Part shown: one piece after another, positions 9,396-20,960 of the stretch | Position numbering within the stretch: position 1 is the stretch's first letter | Layout: each line of letters begins with the position of its first letter | Assembly: GCA_032209605.1 (NCBI GenBank) | Contig: JASFXZ010000037.1 | Span: 3,844,001-3,908,000 of the forward strand | Direction of reading: 5' to 3' | Source of the DNA: Mactromeris polynyma | Lineage: Eukaryota > Mollusca > Bivalvia > Venerida > Mactridae | DNA length: 64,000 nt | Notes under the pieces: model-generated | What the model was told of the DNA's origin: nothing | The model's database searches: none | Seen by the model: the letters and a program-made list of their open reading frames with translations, nothing else | Program-made: the position numbers and the translations under genes

Positions 9396-12331
9396 TCTCT
9401 TTTCTTTTCGAGTTATTAGCTTTTTTGCCGCTAACAGTTCCAAGGCGGTTCTCCTATTTGATGTCTGTGTCTTGTCTGTTTTGATTTTGTAATAATTTAC
9501 CTTTAAGTATACATTGTCATGTCTCCTAGTGTGTTGGGGTGCCTGTGTATGGCGATCGGTGTGTCAGGTCCTACTTATTACACGTGGCTCCTGACGCTAC
9601 TCTTTCTCAATTTCTGTCAAATGTTTTATTCAAATAAATGACGACATACTTTAAAAGCGAGGCAATTTGTGATAATAACGACATGAACATCAGGAGAACC
9701 TTCTAAATACAGCAAACTTGCTAATTATTATCATTCCTTGCCTGTGAATGGTATTACTTCAAGGATTTTATAGCATGCGCTAAAATAATGAATTGTTATT
9801 CGACTTATGCGTATATGAAGGCATTTTGGAACAAAATGAATAGGCCATGATGATGAATTTACGACTATGCAAGTTCATAAAAGTGAATAAGAATAACATG
9901 AAGGCCATAAAACAGAATTCATATTGTGAGTAGCATTCTGGAATTGCAAATCAGTCAACAGGGATTTAAACTTCACAAGCGAATTTATTCACGTTTTAAG
10001 CAATGGTAGTACATGTTGAGCACTGCAATTAGCTAACGAACCAGTTAATGAAGTAAATGCAGTCAATATGAAGACAGACATTTCAGAATTACCAACAACA
10101 TTTGATACAATAAACATGACATAAGTTACAAACACATGTTTGTGTTAAGTTAATACATAATTACATCATACAATCAATTTGGAAATTTCTTACTTAAAAT
10201 CGTATTAAAACTATATTATATTTTTTATGAAATTTTGAATTTCTCCCTTGCTGATACAAATGTAACTAGAAGATTTTAGAAATATCATTATTATTATCTA
10301 GTCTGTATATTCGACATTAGGCCCTTTTTGTTTTGGTGTATTTAAAATGAAAAATGAATACAGAAGTCGAGCAGACCACGCCACATTCGAAGTGCACAGC
10401 CACTCGAGATCACAAGGGGGCATTGTGCATTTAACAACACACATTATGTGGGAATATAAGCTTAAGATATGACTGCATATAGGCCAGACATCAATTAGTG
10501 ACATCATTAGTGATTCCTGTCATTCTGAACAGACCTATCATTATGCTTGGATGCATGAATACAGCCATCACTCCTTCTGAATTTGTTTATTCCATACTTA
10601 TTGATGCATTACCAGATTGAGTGATGAATCTATCGTAACAACTGTCAAAATGTTCCCATGTCACTGTACTGACGAGGTAAGATGTAATAATACGTCCAAC
10701 ATTACTGTCACTATGACAACCAAAAAACAATTAAGTTTTGTCATTTTCTGCAAAATTGTAGCACCAAGCAAACAGTCTATTGCATAATCAGTCTGTTGGA
10801 TTCTGGCAGCATTGGTTACACAAGTAAGTGAAGTGTCTACAGTTATTTGAAATGGTTGGAGTATTTGTCGTAACAAAGGTACTAGACTTCTCTTGAACAA
10901 ATAGAGCAAATCAAATGTCTTAAATACTAGTATTCCCACACAATGATGAAATGTTTGTTTTGGTGTTTTTAACCTTGGATGACAAGAGAATAAGTGTGGT
11001 ATTAGGTACACCTTTCAAACAGATTTCCATACCCCAGTGGTGCTTTAACCACTGACCTTTCTAATACGGTACCTCTTTTTAACCCATCTTTTGTCTTGTG
11101 TCCATTTGCCTTTCTTTTCTGTTCATATGTCACATGCTGCTTTCCGGGACATGTACAAGAAGTGGTGTTTTTCATTCGCTTGTAACAAGCACATTTTGTT
11201 GGACCAATGCTCACTATAAACGGAATAGGAATTCAATATAATTCAAGTTAAGCAGAATTTGCTCTTCACACGATCAGTTCTCCAGTTCCTGAGATTTCCG
11301 GTATGCTTTGATGGAGTCGAACACATTTATGTCTTATTTCTGCTTCTTGTGATGTCAGTTTTCCAAGGACGACATGCAGAGAAATGTGCAATAAATGTCG
11401 TTATATGGCTATTTTCGTTACATTCCACAGTAAAGCTCTAGACAATTATAGTGACGAACAATTATCGTAATAACGTGTCAGAATCAGTACAATAACATAG
11501 TAAACGTACATCCATTCGACTTAGTATCATTGTGACTTACAACGGAACAATGAACTTGTTTCAAGATGTAGCAAGTAAACTGTTTACAAACAGCGATTGA
11601 ATATTTTGAATCCCTTAACTCGTTTTCAGCGACAATGACTTGCATGTATTTGAGAAAAGAATCAGTTAAGAGTCTCTAGTCGCTCTGAACCTTGCATTTA
11701 TGTCAGAATATGAAAAACTTGCAAAGTTTAGAAAAAATGTCACAGCCAGTTTGATTTGCCTACACTGTTCTATGTTAATAATTATATTTCATGAATAAAA
11801 CATGTGGTACTAGTATGTAGGTTGAATTTGCCAAGAACGAATTGCGATGGAAAACAATTTCGTGGAAAAAAATATTTCTTGGAAATCTGCTCCCATATTG
11901 GAAACTTGGATATCGGCGATTGTGTCTAATACAGTGGAATTTGTTACGGCTTTGTTCGATGTTTGAGGGAAATGTGTCTGTAATATGAGAAAAGATCACA
12001 AGACTGGGTCGTTTATTTGCGGTGAAGGGATAAAACATTTCACGTCAAATAGCGTACGAGTATACTTAAGGTTAAAATTCACTTTCAGACTTTTCATTCA
12101 TTTCCTCAGCATTCTATGATGTTGATATTGCGCGATTTATAGACAAAAGGAATGAATATTTTTGCCAACTGTAAATGCAAAATGTTTTGACCGAACCTGC
12201 GCTGAACATCGCCGTTTACCCAATATGTAATTTGCCATTACGAATGCATTTGTATTTGCTAGTTCAAATTGTTTTATGTCCGTTGATGATAAATGCACTG
12301 TCTTTCCTAATCATGCAGATCATACAACAAA
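9396..12331. other. Intergenic with short unrecognised ORFs
   Basis: At 9436-9451 a 16-bp phrase 'acagttccaaggcggt' also occurs near 20.52 kb beside another R3 copy, hinting that R3 extends beyond its core. Two overlapping minus-strand frames (116 aa at 10661-11011 and 70 aa at 11002-11214) show no recognisable domain; length alone does not exceed chance in AT-rich DNA of this size. The rest holds nothing I can support. Confidence 0.4.
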
Positions 12332-13889
12332 ACCAGTAATATATCAGCGTCTGCAAACAATATAACCAGTAATATATCAGCGTCTGCAAACAATATAACC
12401 AGTAATATATCAGCGTCTGCAAACAATATAACCAGTAATATATCAGCGTCTGCAAACAATATAACCAGTAATATATCAGCGTTTGCAAACAATATAACCA
12501 GTAATATATCAGCGTCTGCAAACAATATAACCAGTAATATATCAGCGTCTGCAAACAATATAACCAGTAATATATCAGCGTCTTCAAACAATATAACCAG
12601 TAATATATCAGCGTCTGCAAACAATATAACCAGTAATATATCAGCGTCTGCAAACAATATAACCAGTAATATATCAGCGTCTGCAAACAATATAACCAGT
12701 AATATATCAGCGTCTGCAAACAATATAACCAGTAATATATCAGCGTCTGCAAACAATATAACCAGTAATATATCAGCGTCTGCAAACAATATAACCAGTA
12801 ATATATCAGCGTCTGCAAACAATATAACCAGTAATATATCAGCGTCTGCAAACAATATAACCAGTAATATATCAGCGTCTGCAAACAATATAACCAGTAA
12901 TATATAAGCGTCTGCAAACAATATAACCAGTAATATATCAGCGTCTGCAAACAATATAACCAGTAATATATCAGCGTCTGCAAACAATATAACCAGTAAT
13001 ATATCAGCGTCTGCAAACAATATAACCAGTAATATATCAGCGTCTGCAAACAATATAACCAGTAATATATCAGCGTCTGCAAACAATATAACCAGTAATA
13101 TATCAGCGTCTGCAAACAATATAACCAGTAATATATCAGCGTCTGCATACAATATAACCAGTAATATATCAGCGTCTGCAAACAATATAACCAGTAATAT
13201 ATCAACGTCTGCAAACAATATAACCAGTAATATATCAGCGTCTGCAAACAATATAACCAGTAATATATCAGCGTCTGCAAACAATATAACCAGTAATATA
13301 TCAGCGTCTGCAAACAATATAACCAGTAATATATCAGCGTCTGCAAACAATATAACCAGTAATATATCAGCGTCTGCAAACAATATAACCAGTAATATAT
13401 CAGTGTCTGCAAACAATATAACCAGTAATATATCAGTGTCTGCAAACAATATAACCAGTAATATATCAGCGTCTGCAAACAATATAACCAGTAATATATC
13501 AGCGTCTGCAAACAATATAAAACCAGTAATATATCAGTGTCTGCAAACAATATAACCAGTAATATATCAGCGTCTGCAAACAATATAACCAGTAATATAT
13601 CAGCGTCTGCAAACAATATAACCAGTAATATATCAGCGTCTGCATACAATATAACCAGTAATATATCAGCGTCTGCAAACAATATATAACCAGTAATATA
13701 TCAGCGTCTGCAAACAATATAACCAGTAATATATCAGCGTCTGCAAACAATATAACCAGTAATATATCAGCGTCTGCAAACAATATATAACCAGTAATAT
13801 ATCAACGTCTGCAAACAATATAACCAGTAATATATCAGCGTCTGCAAACAATATAACCAGTAATATATCAGCGTCTGCAAACAATATAA
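12332..13889. repeat. 33-bp minisatellite, about 47 copies
   Basis: The unit is 'accagtaatatatcagcg' followed by 'tctgcaaacaatata'. Because 33 is a multiple of three, minus-strand frames stay open for hundreds of codons (for example FADADILLVIL repeated). Extra bases at about 13520, 13685 and 13788 shift the frame, and substitutions include stop-creating ones in other frames. I read this as non-coding. One CpG (agCGtc) is kept in most units, with occasional TG or CA versions. Confidence 0.97.
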
Positions 13890-14049
13890 TCAAACTTTCA
13901 GTCTATTCAAACATGAATAATTGAAAGGAATGAGCGTCTCTCGGTTTCTCCAGTCGGCCGCAAACATCTAACTTCCTAGACATCAACAAGACATATACTG
14001 ATCGACGCGAATTGAATTACGCGAAGATGTTGTAGTTTTCTTGCTTAAG

Positions 14050-14225
14050 ATTTTGCGTTATAGCACGAACACATGTTTATATAATTAATTAATAAAGACA
14101 AAGACATATTGAAAGGGAAGGAATAAATTGCTACAGGGAACGCCACATACATAAGACAATGCCTCCCCAAGCAGACCTCCGTAGTACTGATTTTGTTTAT
14201 TTGTTCTAACATATGAATAGAAGCA
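14050..14225. repeat. Two-copy interspersed repeat interrupted by R3 piece
   Basis: 'Ttatagcacgaacac' and 'tttgttctaacatat' at the two ends also occur, about 70 bp apart, at 51.28-51.38 kb. Here they are separated by an inverted R3 fragment (14106-14182: 'gctacagggaacgccac', 'aatgcctcccca'). The simplest reading is that R3 inserted into, or was joined with, an older repeat. Confidence 0.5.
14106..14182 (-). mobile_element. R3 family, short copy 2
   Basis: The reverse complement carries 'ggggaggcattg' and 'ggcgttccctgtagcaa', matching the 3' half of the R3 copies at 9.1 and 20.6 kb. Truncated. Confidence 0.55.
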
Positions 14226-15252
14226 GTAGAAGAAAGCAATGGCCTCTTCAATTACAAAAGAGGAGCACAAAGGTACTTTTATCTACTGTCTGTGACAGAT
14301 GGAAGCGTTCCAGACAGGTGAGAGGTGGTGTTCATTTTCTGACAAATAAATCGTAATTTCGATGTTTCTCTATGATCTTTTATCGTCTGAATGACCGTGA
14401 ATGTCTACATTTACTATAAAAAACAATACAAGGTGATATCTTTGGTGAATAAAGCTTGTATCGTCCGTTTAAAATTGAGATATAGAACAAAAAGGTAAAA
14501 CATGGCCTTTAACTGCTCGATTTTAAGCTTTTTACATAGCTTCAAAACTGTTTTGGCCACATATTTGTATATGAATGCAATCAAGTCGGATTCAGTGAGG
14601 TGTATGGTCGATGGACTCAGTGTCACCAGTTTCTGTTGGCAGAGAGACGTTACTTTAAGAGCTCATGCACGTTGTTTCATTGCTTATATGCGGCCACTCC
14701 CCGACGTCAATATCTTCGTCACACTGACCTACTATCACATAGACGAGAAGACAGCAGTGACTTAAGCAAAGCATTCGAGCAACTTGTGTCATATAATTAT
14801 AGCAAGGTTATTAAACTATGTTCAAAGTTAAAAACGTTCAAAACCACAATTTTCATCGATTTGTATGACAATAACTGAGACCTAGATTTTGTTGAGCTGT
14901 AAGGTCACAGGGAAATATGAAACCTCTCTCATAGATTCCCACACATACGACGATTGAATTAAGACAATTTCCATCATCAAGTAACAGCAGTTACTACGTG
15001 AATTTCAAGAATTGAATATAAGCAGAACTGACGTGATTAATGTAACATCTGAAGTACTAGTACGTTTCTCTGAAAGAAATTCTCGTGTTTACTAGGAAGA
15101 AATGCTCGTGGGATTTGTATCAAGTGACATGGCTACAATCGTTATGCACAACTGTTGTTGAACAGACAGATGGACAAGCAAAAGTACATTTTGATTTTTG
15201 TACGTTCCTCCATTTTGGTGGAGGCGCAAAAAAAAGCAGTATTAACGTAAAG
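14226..15252. other. Intergenic, no feature seen
   Basis: Two overlapping plus-strand frames of 87 and 92 codons (14502-14878) have no recognisable motif and are treated as chance. Nothing else was recognised. Confidence 0.45.
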
Positions 15253-15923
15253 GCCTCGACATCCTCCTGGTTTAAATTAAGTGGATCTCAACATCCTCCT
15301 GGTTTAAATTAAGTGGGTCTCAACATCCTCCTGGTTTAAATTAAGTGGGTCTCAACATCCTCCTAGTTTAAATTAAGTGGGTCTCAACATCCTCCTGGTT
15401 TAAATTAAGTGAGCCTCGACATCCTCCTGGTTTAAATTAAGTGGGTCTCAACATCCTCCTGGTTTAAATTAAGTGAGCTTCGGCATCCTCCTGGTTTAAA
15501 TTAAGTGGGCCTCGACATCCTCCTGGTTTAAATTAAGTGGGCCTCGACATCCTCCTGGTTGAAATTAAGTGGGTCTCAACATCCTCCTGGTCTCAACATC
15601 CTCCTGGTTTAAATTAAGTGAGCCTCTACATCCTCCTGGTTTAAATTAAGTGGGCCTCGACATCCTCCTGGTTTAAATTAAGTGGGCCTCGACATCCTCC
15701 TGGTTTAAATTAAGTGGGCCTCGACATCCTCCTGGTTTAAATTAAGTGGGCCTCGACATCCTCCTGGTTTAAATTAAGTGGGCCTCGACATCCTCCTGGT
15801 TTAAATTAAGTGGGCCTCGACATCCTCCTGGTTTAAATTAAGTGGGCCTCGACATCCTCCTGGTTGAAATTAAGTGGGCCTCGACATCCTCCTGGTTTAA
15901 ATTAAGTGGGCATCGACATCCTC
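15253..15923. repeat. 32-bp minisatellite, about 21 copies
   Basis: The unit is 'gggcctcgacatcctcctgg' followed by 'tttaaattaagt'. The left units read 'gtctcaac' and the right units 'gcctcgac', so the array has two sequence domains. One short internal duplication of 'tcaacatcctcctgg' lies near 15580-15605. Confidence 0.97.
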
Positions 15924-16826
15924 ACATTTCAGTGAAATTCGGATAGTTGAAAGCAGAATGGGATTTCGGTTCCAAGATAAATATTTTCTTAAGACACAAT
16001 TTTATTTAAGGCAACTTATGCTTCCCTGTATCACTTTGCCTCAGTTAGTATTTAGATAGTGACTGGATTTAGCTCATGCAATATTATTATACAACATATA
16101 AACATTTACAAATTGTTACCTCTAACACTGCGTAATGACCTCAAAGGTGTGGGTGGGGGAGTGTACGAACTAGCTCCGGTACCCATTATTGATTGCTTTG
16201 GTAACTAGGGAAACTCTATCTTGTCATCACATGTGAATTTGCCTGAAAATACAGTAATTACATAGAATTAAAGTAGTAATTAGTATCTGGAGCGTACTCC
16301 GGCATCAGCATCGATTATCAATAAGACATATACAGTCCTCCTAATGAGAGTCTTACATCATTTTACTGACTGTCAGTAGGCAAGAATAATCTGACAAAAT
16401 GTCAGACTTCCTTAACAGTTAATTCAACAAAGTCGTTGACACAAAGCTAGGGATTTAAATTCCCAATAGTATTTAAATGGTAATTAGATTCAACTTAAGG
16501 AATTAGAAAGCCTTGTGTCACCTTGATTAGAAGCATGTATAAAGAAATAGAACATGTCCCATGACAGATGATTGTTTCGTCACAGACAAGACCCAACCAG
16601 AGCAATCTTTGAGCACCTTTTGACACATTCTTATATCTTTGTTTATTTATTATAGTGTCACCCCTATTTAAAGGGCCACCTATTGCTGACTTATGAGATA
16701 CCTACTTTCTGTGCACATTTACTTCCCGATTCCTATCCTTTAATGCCAGGCACCATACAAGTAGGCGAAAGGTAAACATTATTTAACTAGATGGCGACTC
16801 ACAAACGGGCAATATCAGAACGGACC
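15924..16826. other. Intergenic, no feature seen
   Basis: AT-rich, unique-looking sequence between the 32-bp array and a tRNA-like head. No coding evidence. Confidence 0.5.
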
Positions 16827-16894
16827 CCTACCGGGATTCGAACATTCGACCTCCCACTCACAAGGCGGATGCCTTAACCACTCGGCCACGGGAT
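16827..16894 (-). mobile_element. tRNA-like SINE head or tRNA pseudogene (Thr-like)
   Basis: The minus strand has a perfect A box (TGGCCGAGTGG, 16878-16888) and a near-perfect B box (TGTTCGAATCC, 16834-16844). The anticodon arm folds with loop CTTGTGA, which would place TGT (Thr) as anticodon. The T arm and acceptor stem do not pair, so a working tRNA is unlikely. It may be a second SINE type; no second copy of its flank was found here. Confidence 0.5.
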
Positions 16895-17021
16895 ATTTAG
16901 GCATGACTACTTGATCAGGAATACACACACGCAAACGAACAATATACGTAATGAAACCACTAGTTCCACTGCATTACACCTTCGGAAATGTGATTGATCT
17001 AACCCTGACTATCTCAAACAA

Positions 17022-17345
17022 GAAATATCTTGAAAAGATAAAGAAAAAGATGGTCGTCGCAATATGAATGTTATGGTTGTTGTGCAACATAAAAAAACAA
17101 GGCGACATGTTACGATTGCTGGTCATTCCAGATCCAAAATGGATTTCGGTAAATTCACTGAAATTCAGTGGATTTCGGTAAGGTAACGTACCCTTCAACG
17201 AAAGTTTAACCAATCCGCGTCAATGTTACAAACAGTGTTGGATTAAAGAGAAATTTCCTTGTTGGTTAACGTAAGATTTGATTGGTTTACACAACACGGC
17301 TATGAAAATAGCAAAACCATGATATTACGGCTGCACCGAAAAAGA
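17022..17345 (+). mobile_element. Interspersed family R1, copy 1
   Basis: Landmarks in order are 'gaaatatcttgaaaa', 'agatggtcg', 'gatccaaaatgg', 'aaccaatccgcgtcaa', 'gtaagatttgattggttt', 'acacaaca' and 'acggctgcaccgaaaaa'. The same order occurs at 19.74, 26.55 and (inverted) 49.57 kb. The 'cggcgca' near the left end and 'tgcgccg' near the right end of other copies could be short TIRs, making this a MITE of about 300 bp. No coding capacity. Confidence 0.75.
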
Positions 17346-17752
17346 AGCAGGATGAAAAAGCTATTAACATATCATAGTTTGTTCTGATGACAGTCACACA
17401 AGCATATCTGTTTTCTGCCCGATTGAAGAAGGAAATGAGGATGATTCTTGTCTTCTGTTAAATGTTGATTTATGAGAATCTGACCATAAAACATGTTTTA
17501 AAGTTTTAAGGCAAAACCCTGTTTTATCTCATCACTACACACGGAGCCAATTATAGAGAGCTTGTTGATTGCTTTATGTTACATTTATGCGCACGTTTTC
17601 TCACGTTTCTGCACAATCTGATTAAAATCGTCTCCTTAAACATGCTACAAACTTTAAATCATGTACTTTAGCCAGATCGCATCCTTTCATTTTGCACCAT
17701 GAATAATCTTAATGAATGTCTTAAAAATCTGTTGCATCATTAAGGAAACATG
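17346..17752. other. Intergenic, no feature seen
   Basis: AT-rich linker between an R1 copy and a pogo-like MITE. Nothing recognised. Confidence 0.5.
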
Positions 17753-18027
17753 TACAGAGAAACTTCACTAATAAGACCACCCAAGGGACCTTTAAAATCT
17801 GGTCATTATATTGAGATAGTCTTAATATCGAGGTTGGATAAAGAACAAAACCGTGATACATGTACAGTGAAACCTCAATAATAAAACCACCCTAGGGACC
17901 TTTAAAAACTGGTCTTAATATTGAGATGGCCTTAATATCGAGGTTGAATAAAGAACAAAACAGTGAAAATGGACTTGATAATTAAGTTCTTAATTTTAAG
18001 GTGGTATTTAGTTGATGCTTTACTGTA
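17753..18027. mobile_element. Pogo-like MITE (CAGTaaAACcTC family), copy 1
   Basis: The left end 'tacagagaaacttcac' and right end '...gctttactgta' are inverted, bounded by TA. Internal phrases 'aataagaccaccc', 'gggacctttaaaa' and 'ctggtc' are shared with copies at 45.09 and 47.03 kb. The left half is duplicated in tandem (about 110 bp, restarting at 17863). Ends of this type with TA duplication fit pogo/Tc1-mariner derivatives (family knowledge; class inferred). Confidence 0.7.
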
Positions 18028-18200
18028 TTTGTTTTAGAAAATGTATCGTCATTGGCGTAAGCATCGGTTAAGTGCACATAGGGGTTTGGGGAAACACCAC
18101 AGGACCGTGCTATACTGTCTTGGCACTGTCAGACTAAAGACTTGGAGGCTTTACAGTTTGTACGCATGCCAACCTTCAACTTAAAGCCGTTATATCGCTA

Positions 18201-18323
18201 AACATTCACATTTAAGTTGGTAAAAACTAAACTAGACGGCTCAAAGAAACAATATACATGTACAATGTTTATTGTTTCTTTGAGCCGTCTAGTTTAGTTT
18301 TTACCAACTTAAATGTGAATGTT
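18201..18323. repeat. Perfect hairpin: 53-bp arms, 17-bp loop
   Basis: Arm 18201-18253 is the exact reverse complement of 18271-18323; the loop is 18254-18270. There is no mismatch along 53 bp, so a single strand would fold into a long perfect stem. No coding frame. The sequence of the arms is not seen elsewhere in the window. It lies 47 bp left of a long-TIR MITE. Confidence 0.95.
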
Positions 18324-18369
18324 GCATTAGCTGTGTAATCTATTCATCAAGAAATGACACTTAGCATAC

Positions 18370-18665
18370 GAGGCACTTCGAGCACCAACTATAGTGACTA
18401 TGGTTGGATGATAAAACTCTATGGTAGCTATGGTCTAGTTACTCTGGTCACTCTTAGAATTTGGAGGGTTGAAAACCCTATAGAGGTTATCAGAATATCG
18501 ACTGTAGTTAGACTGTACTAAATCGATGGTTGAACCATAGTTCATGTTCGGAAAACTTCTATATAGTATGCAAACCTCCAATTTCGAAGAGGTAACCAGC
18601 TCAGACTGAATGTTACCATCAACCATAGTCACCATAGTCACTATAGTTGGTTATTGAAGTGCCTC
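18370..18665. mobile_element. Long-TIR MITE (GAGGCACTTC ends)
   Basis: 'Gaggcacttcgagcaccaac' at the left and its inverted counterpart ending 'attgaagtgcctc' at 18665 match, and similarity continues inward ('actatagtgactatggt', then 'ttggaggg' against 'ttggaggt'), so roughly 110 bp at each side are inverted copies. The element is almost one large fold-back. Its right end forms part of the unit of the adjacent 97-bp array. Confidence 0.75.
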
Positions 18666-19113
18666 TATATATAACAGTAGCATTGAAGGAAGAAGTCCGA
18701 GCAATGCCAAACACAAAACCAACAGTCACCATAGTCACCATAGTTGGTTATTGAAGTGCCTCTATATTTAACAGTAGCATTGAAGGAAGAAGTCCGAGCA
18801 ATGCCAAACACAAAACCAACAGTCACCATAGTCACCATAGTTGGTTATTGAAGTGCCTCTATATTTAACAGTAGCATTGAAGGAAGAAGTCCGAGCAATG
18901 CCAAACACAAAACCAACAGTCACCATAGTCACCATAGTTGGTTATTGAAGTGCCTCTATATTTAACAGTAGCATTGAAGGAAGAAGTCCGAGCAATGCCA
19001 AACACAAAACCAACAGTCACCATAGTCACTATAGTTGGTTATTGAAGTGTCTCTATATATAACAGTAGCATTGAAGGAAGAAGTCCGAGCAATGCCAAAC
19101 ACAAAACCAACAG
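18630..19113. repeat. 97-bp minisatellite containing a MITE end, 5 copies
   Basis: Phase markers 'ttggttattgaag' fall at 18647, 18744, 18841, 18938 and 19035, exactly 97 bp apart. Each unit holds about 36 bp of the right terminus of the adjoining MITE plus about 60 bp of former flank ('cattgaaggaagaagtccg', 'aatgccaaacacaaaacc'). Units differ by only a few bases. The frames inside (76-78 aa) are artefacts of the repeat. Confidence 0.95.
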
Positions 19114-19743
19114 CCACAATAATAAAAGCAGAATGGTACCAAATTATGGTCAGTGAAAATAAACACCACAGTGGGTTTAAAGGTGCAACCAAATCAATGC
19201 TTATACAACTAAAACTGCAGTCTCATCGCTATGCTCACTGTAATTATACGTCTTACAAATTGTGTAAATAATGTGTCATTTTTTTTGTTGTAAAAATGTT
19301 GACAATTACATTAACATGCAACACTGTGCGTGAAGTATCCATGGTAATGATTACAGATAATGGTATAATTGTTGACTTAATTAGAGGAACAGACAATTTC
19401 AACACGAATCTGAGAATCAGTGACACTATTCCGTATTTCACATCGTAAACGACAAGCAACAAAATACATGTAACTACATATTATACAAGGCAATATATCT
19501 CTGAACGCAAAACTATGTTGAACACACAATCCAATACGCTTTGTATGTACAGCATGTCACACACGACCACATTGTTAATTTTAAAAGTACATAATCGATA
19601 AGGTGTCTTCTTCAAGCCAAGTATCAGAACTATAAAATATCATTCGAGTCAAAAGGGGCTCATTTAAGCAGAACTATCTGTTCTAACACTATGAATTGAA
19701 TACGGCATGCATGTTTCATTGATTGTTGGAATATAGAATGAAA
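19114..19743. other. Intergenic, no feature seen
   Basis: AT-rich sequence. Short frames around 19253-19462 have no recognisable content. Confidence 0.5.
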
Positions 19744-20046
19744 AAGAGAAATATATTAAAAAAAGATGGTCGGCACAATTTGAAGGTTAAGATTTGTTGT
19801 GCAACATACAAATTGCCGCGATGTTACGATTGCTGGTCACTCCAGATCCAAAATGGTTAATTCACCGAAATTCAGTGGATTTCGATAAAAGTAACGTAGC
19901 CTTTTAACCAATCCGCGTCAAGGTTACACACGTTAATCGGTTGAAGAGAAGTTGTTTTAGTGGTTAATGTAAGATTTGATTGGTTTACACAACACTTATA
20001 TGCAAATAGCAAAGCCATGTTAGTACGGCTGCGCCGAAAAAAATCG
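19744..20046 (+). mobile_element. R1 family, copy 2
   Basis: Matches R1 copy 1 along its length, with a deletion around 'aaaatggttaattcacc' and substitutions throughout. It ends 'agtacggctgcgccgaaaaa'. Confidence 0.75.
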
Positions 20047-20152
20047 TCCATTGTTTGACGCTTTTTTATGGGTTTACATATTTCATATCTTGAAATATTT
20101 CCCTGTTCACGAATATTGCATCAAATACGTACATTCCCCTAAACACATTCAA

Positions 20153-20231
20153 GGGAGGTGCAGTGGTCGAGGGGTAGAGCACCTGACTCCTGATCCGAAG
20201 GTCGTGAGCTCGAGCCCTGCGATGAGCGGGG
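20153..20231 (+). mobile_element. tRNA-like SINE head
   Basis: A perfect A box (TGGTCGAGGGG, 20164-20174) and a degraded B box (GAGCTCGAGCC, 20206-20216) are spaced as in a tRNA. The phrase 'tgatccgaaggtcgtgagc' resembles tRNA-derived SINE heads. There is no proper T-arm pairing, so this is not a tRNA gene. The body downstream ('ctagcgcgagtactggtt') has no second copy here. Confidence 0.5.
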
Positions 20232-20647
20232 TTTGATAACGAACTTCACCACCATAGCTAGCGCGAGTACTGGTTGGTAGCCAGGAAGCTGTCACAGAGA
20301 GTGATTAGTATAAGTTGTTTGAACATGTTTCAAAATCGATGTAAAATTAATAAGTTTCAGCTCTTAACAAATTCAATGAAACAGGATAGATAAGCGAACA
20401 TACCCACTCTGAATTGAGATTCTAAATATTGGTCGTGCTGTACACACAGCCCCGTGCTGTACATAATCACGATGTGTACTGTAGCAGCTGTTAAATCGAT
20501 TTAACCCCGAGTATTTATACTGACAGTTCCAAGGCGGTAATTCGCTGTATGGTAATTATTTCTTTTTGTGTTTTGAATGTATGTAATATTTCCCTTTCCA
20601 CTGTGCAATTCTTTCACTTTATATAGTGTTCAGGTTATATTTTGCCC
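20232..20647. other. Possible SINE body / R3 upstream flank
   Basis: This starts as the continuation of the tRNA-like unit. At 20523-20538 it carries 'acagttccaaggcggt', the 16-bp phrase also found beside R3 at 9.44 kb. Otherwise nothing recognised. Confidence 0.35.
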
Positions 20648-20960
20648 AGTTTCGGCCTATTGTTGCCAACTGTCTTGACTTGTCCTGTAATCGTTTCCAT
20701 CCATTAATCCCCCTCCACTGTCCTCTTTGATTCTCCTAGTTATTCCTTATGGTATACCAGGCCATTCCTTGCGCCTCTGTTCCCTAACATATGTACCCCT
20801 TAACCTCCTCAAGTGCCTTTAAGTTATGTTTTATGGATTGTTGTTTACTCGGAGGTCTGTGCGGGGAGGCACTGCATTACGTATGTGGCGTTCCCTGTGG
20901 TCTGTGAGGGGAGGCAATGTATTATGTATGTGGCGTTCCCTGTAGCAACTTATTCATTCT
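20648..20960 (+). mobile_element. R3 family, copy 3
   Basis: It has all R3 landmarks from 'tttcggcctattgttgcc' to 'ccctgtagcaacttattc'. The segment 'ggtctgtg..gggaggca' to 'ggcgttccctgt' is duplicated in tandem (45-bp period, 20854 and 20899), which accounts for its extra length. Confidence 0.65.

Noticed and set aside
10661..11011. 116-codon minus-strand frame
   Set aside because: No recognisable domain; length is within chance for AT-rich DNA of this window size.
12264..13682. 472-codon minus-strand frame
   Set aside because: Entirely produced by the 33-bp array; other minus frames are equally open, and 1-2 bp indels shift the frame within the array.
16827..16894. Functional tRNA-Thr gene
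   Set aside because: The anticodon arm folds but the T arm and acceptor stem do not; more likely a SINE head or pseudogene.
18962..19271. 76- and 78-codon frames on opposite strands
   Set aside because: Both are translations of the 97-bp repeat units and flank.
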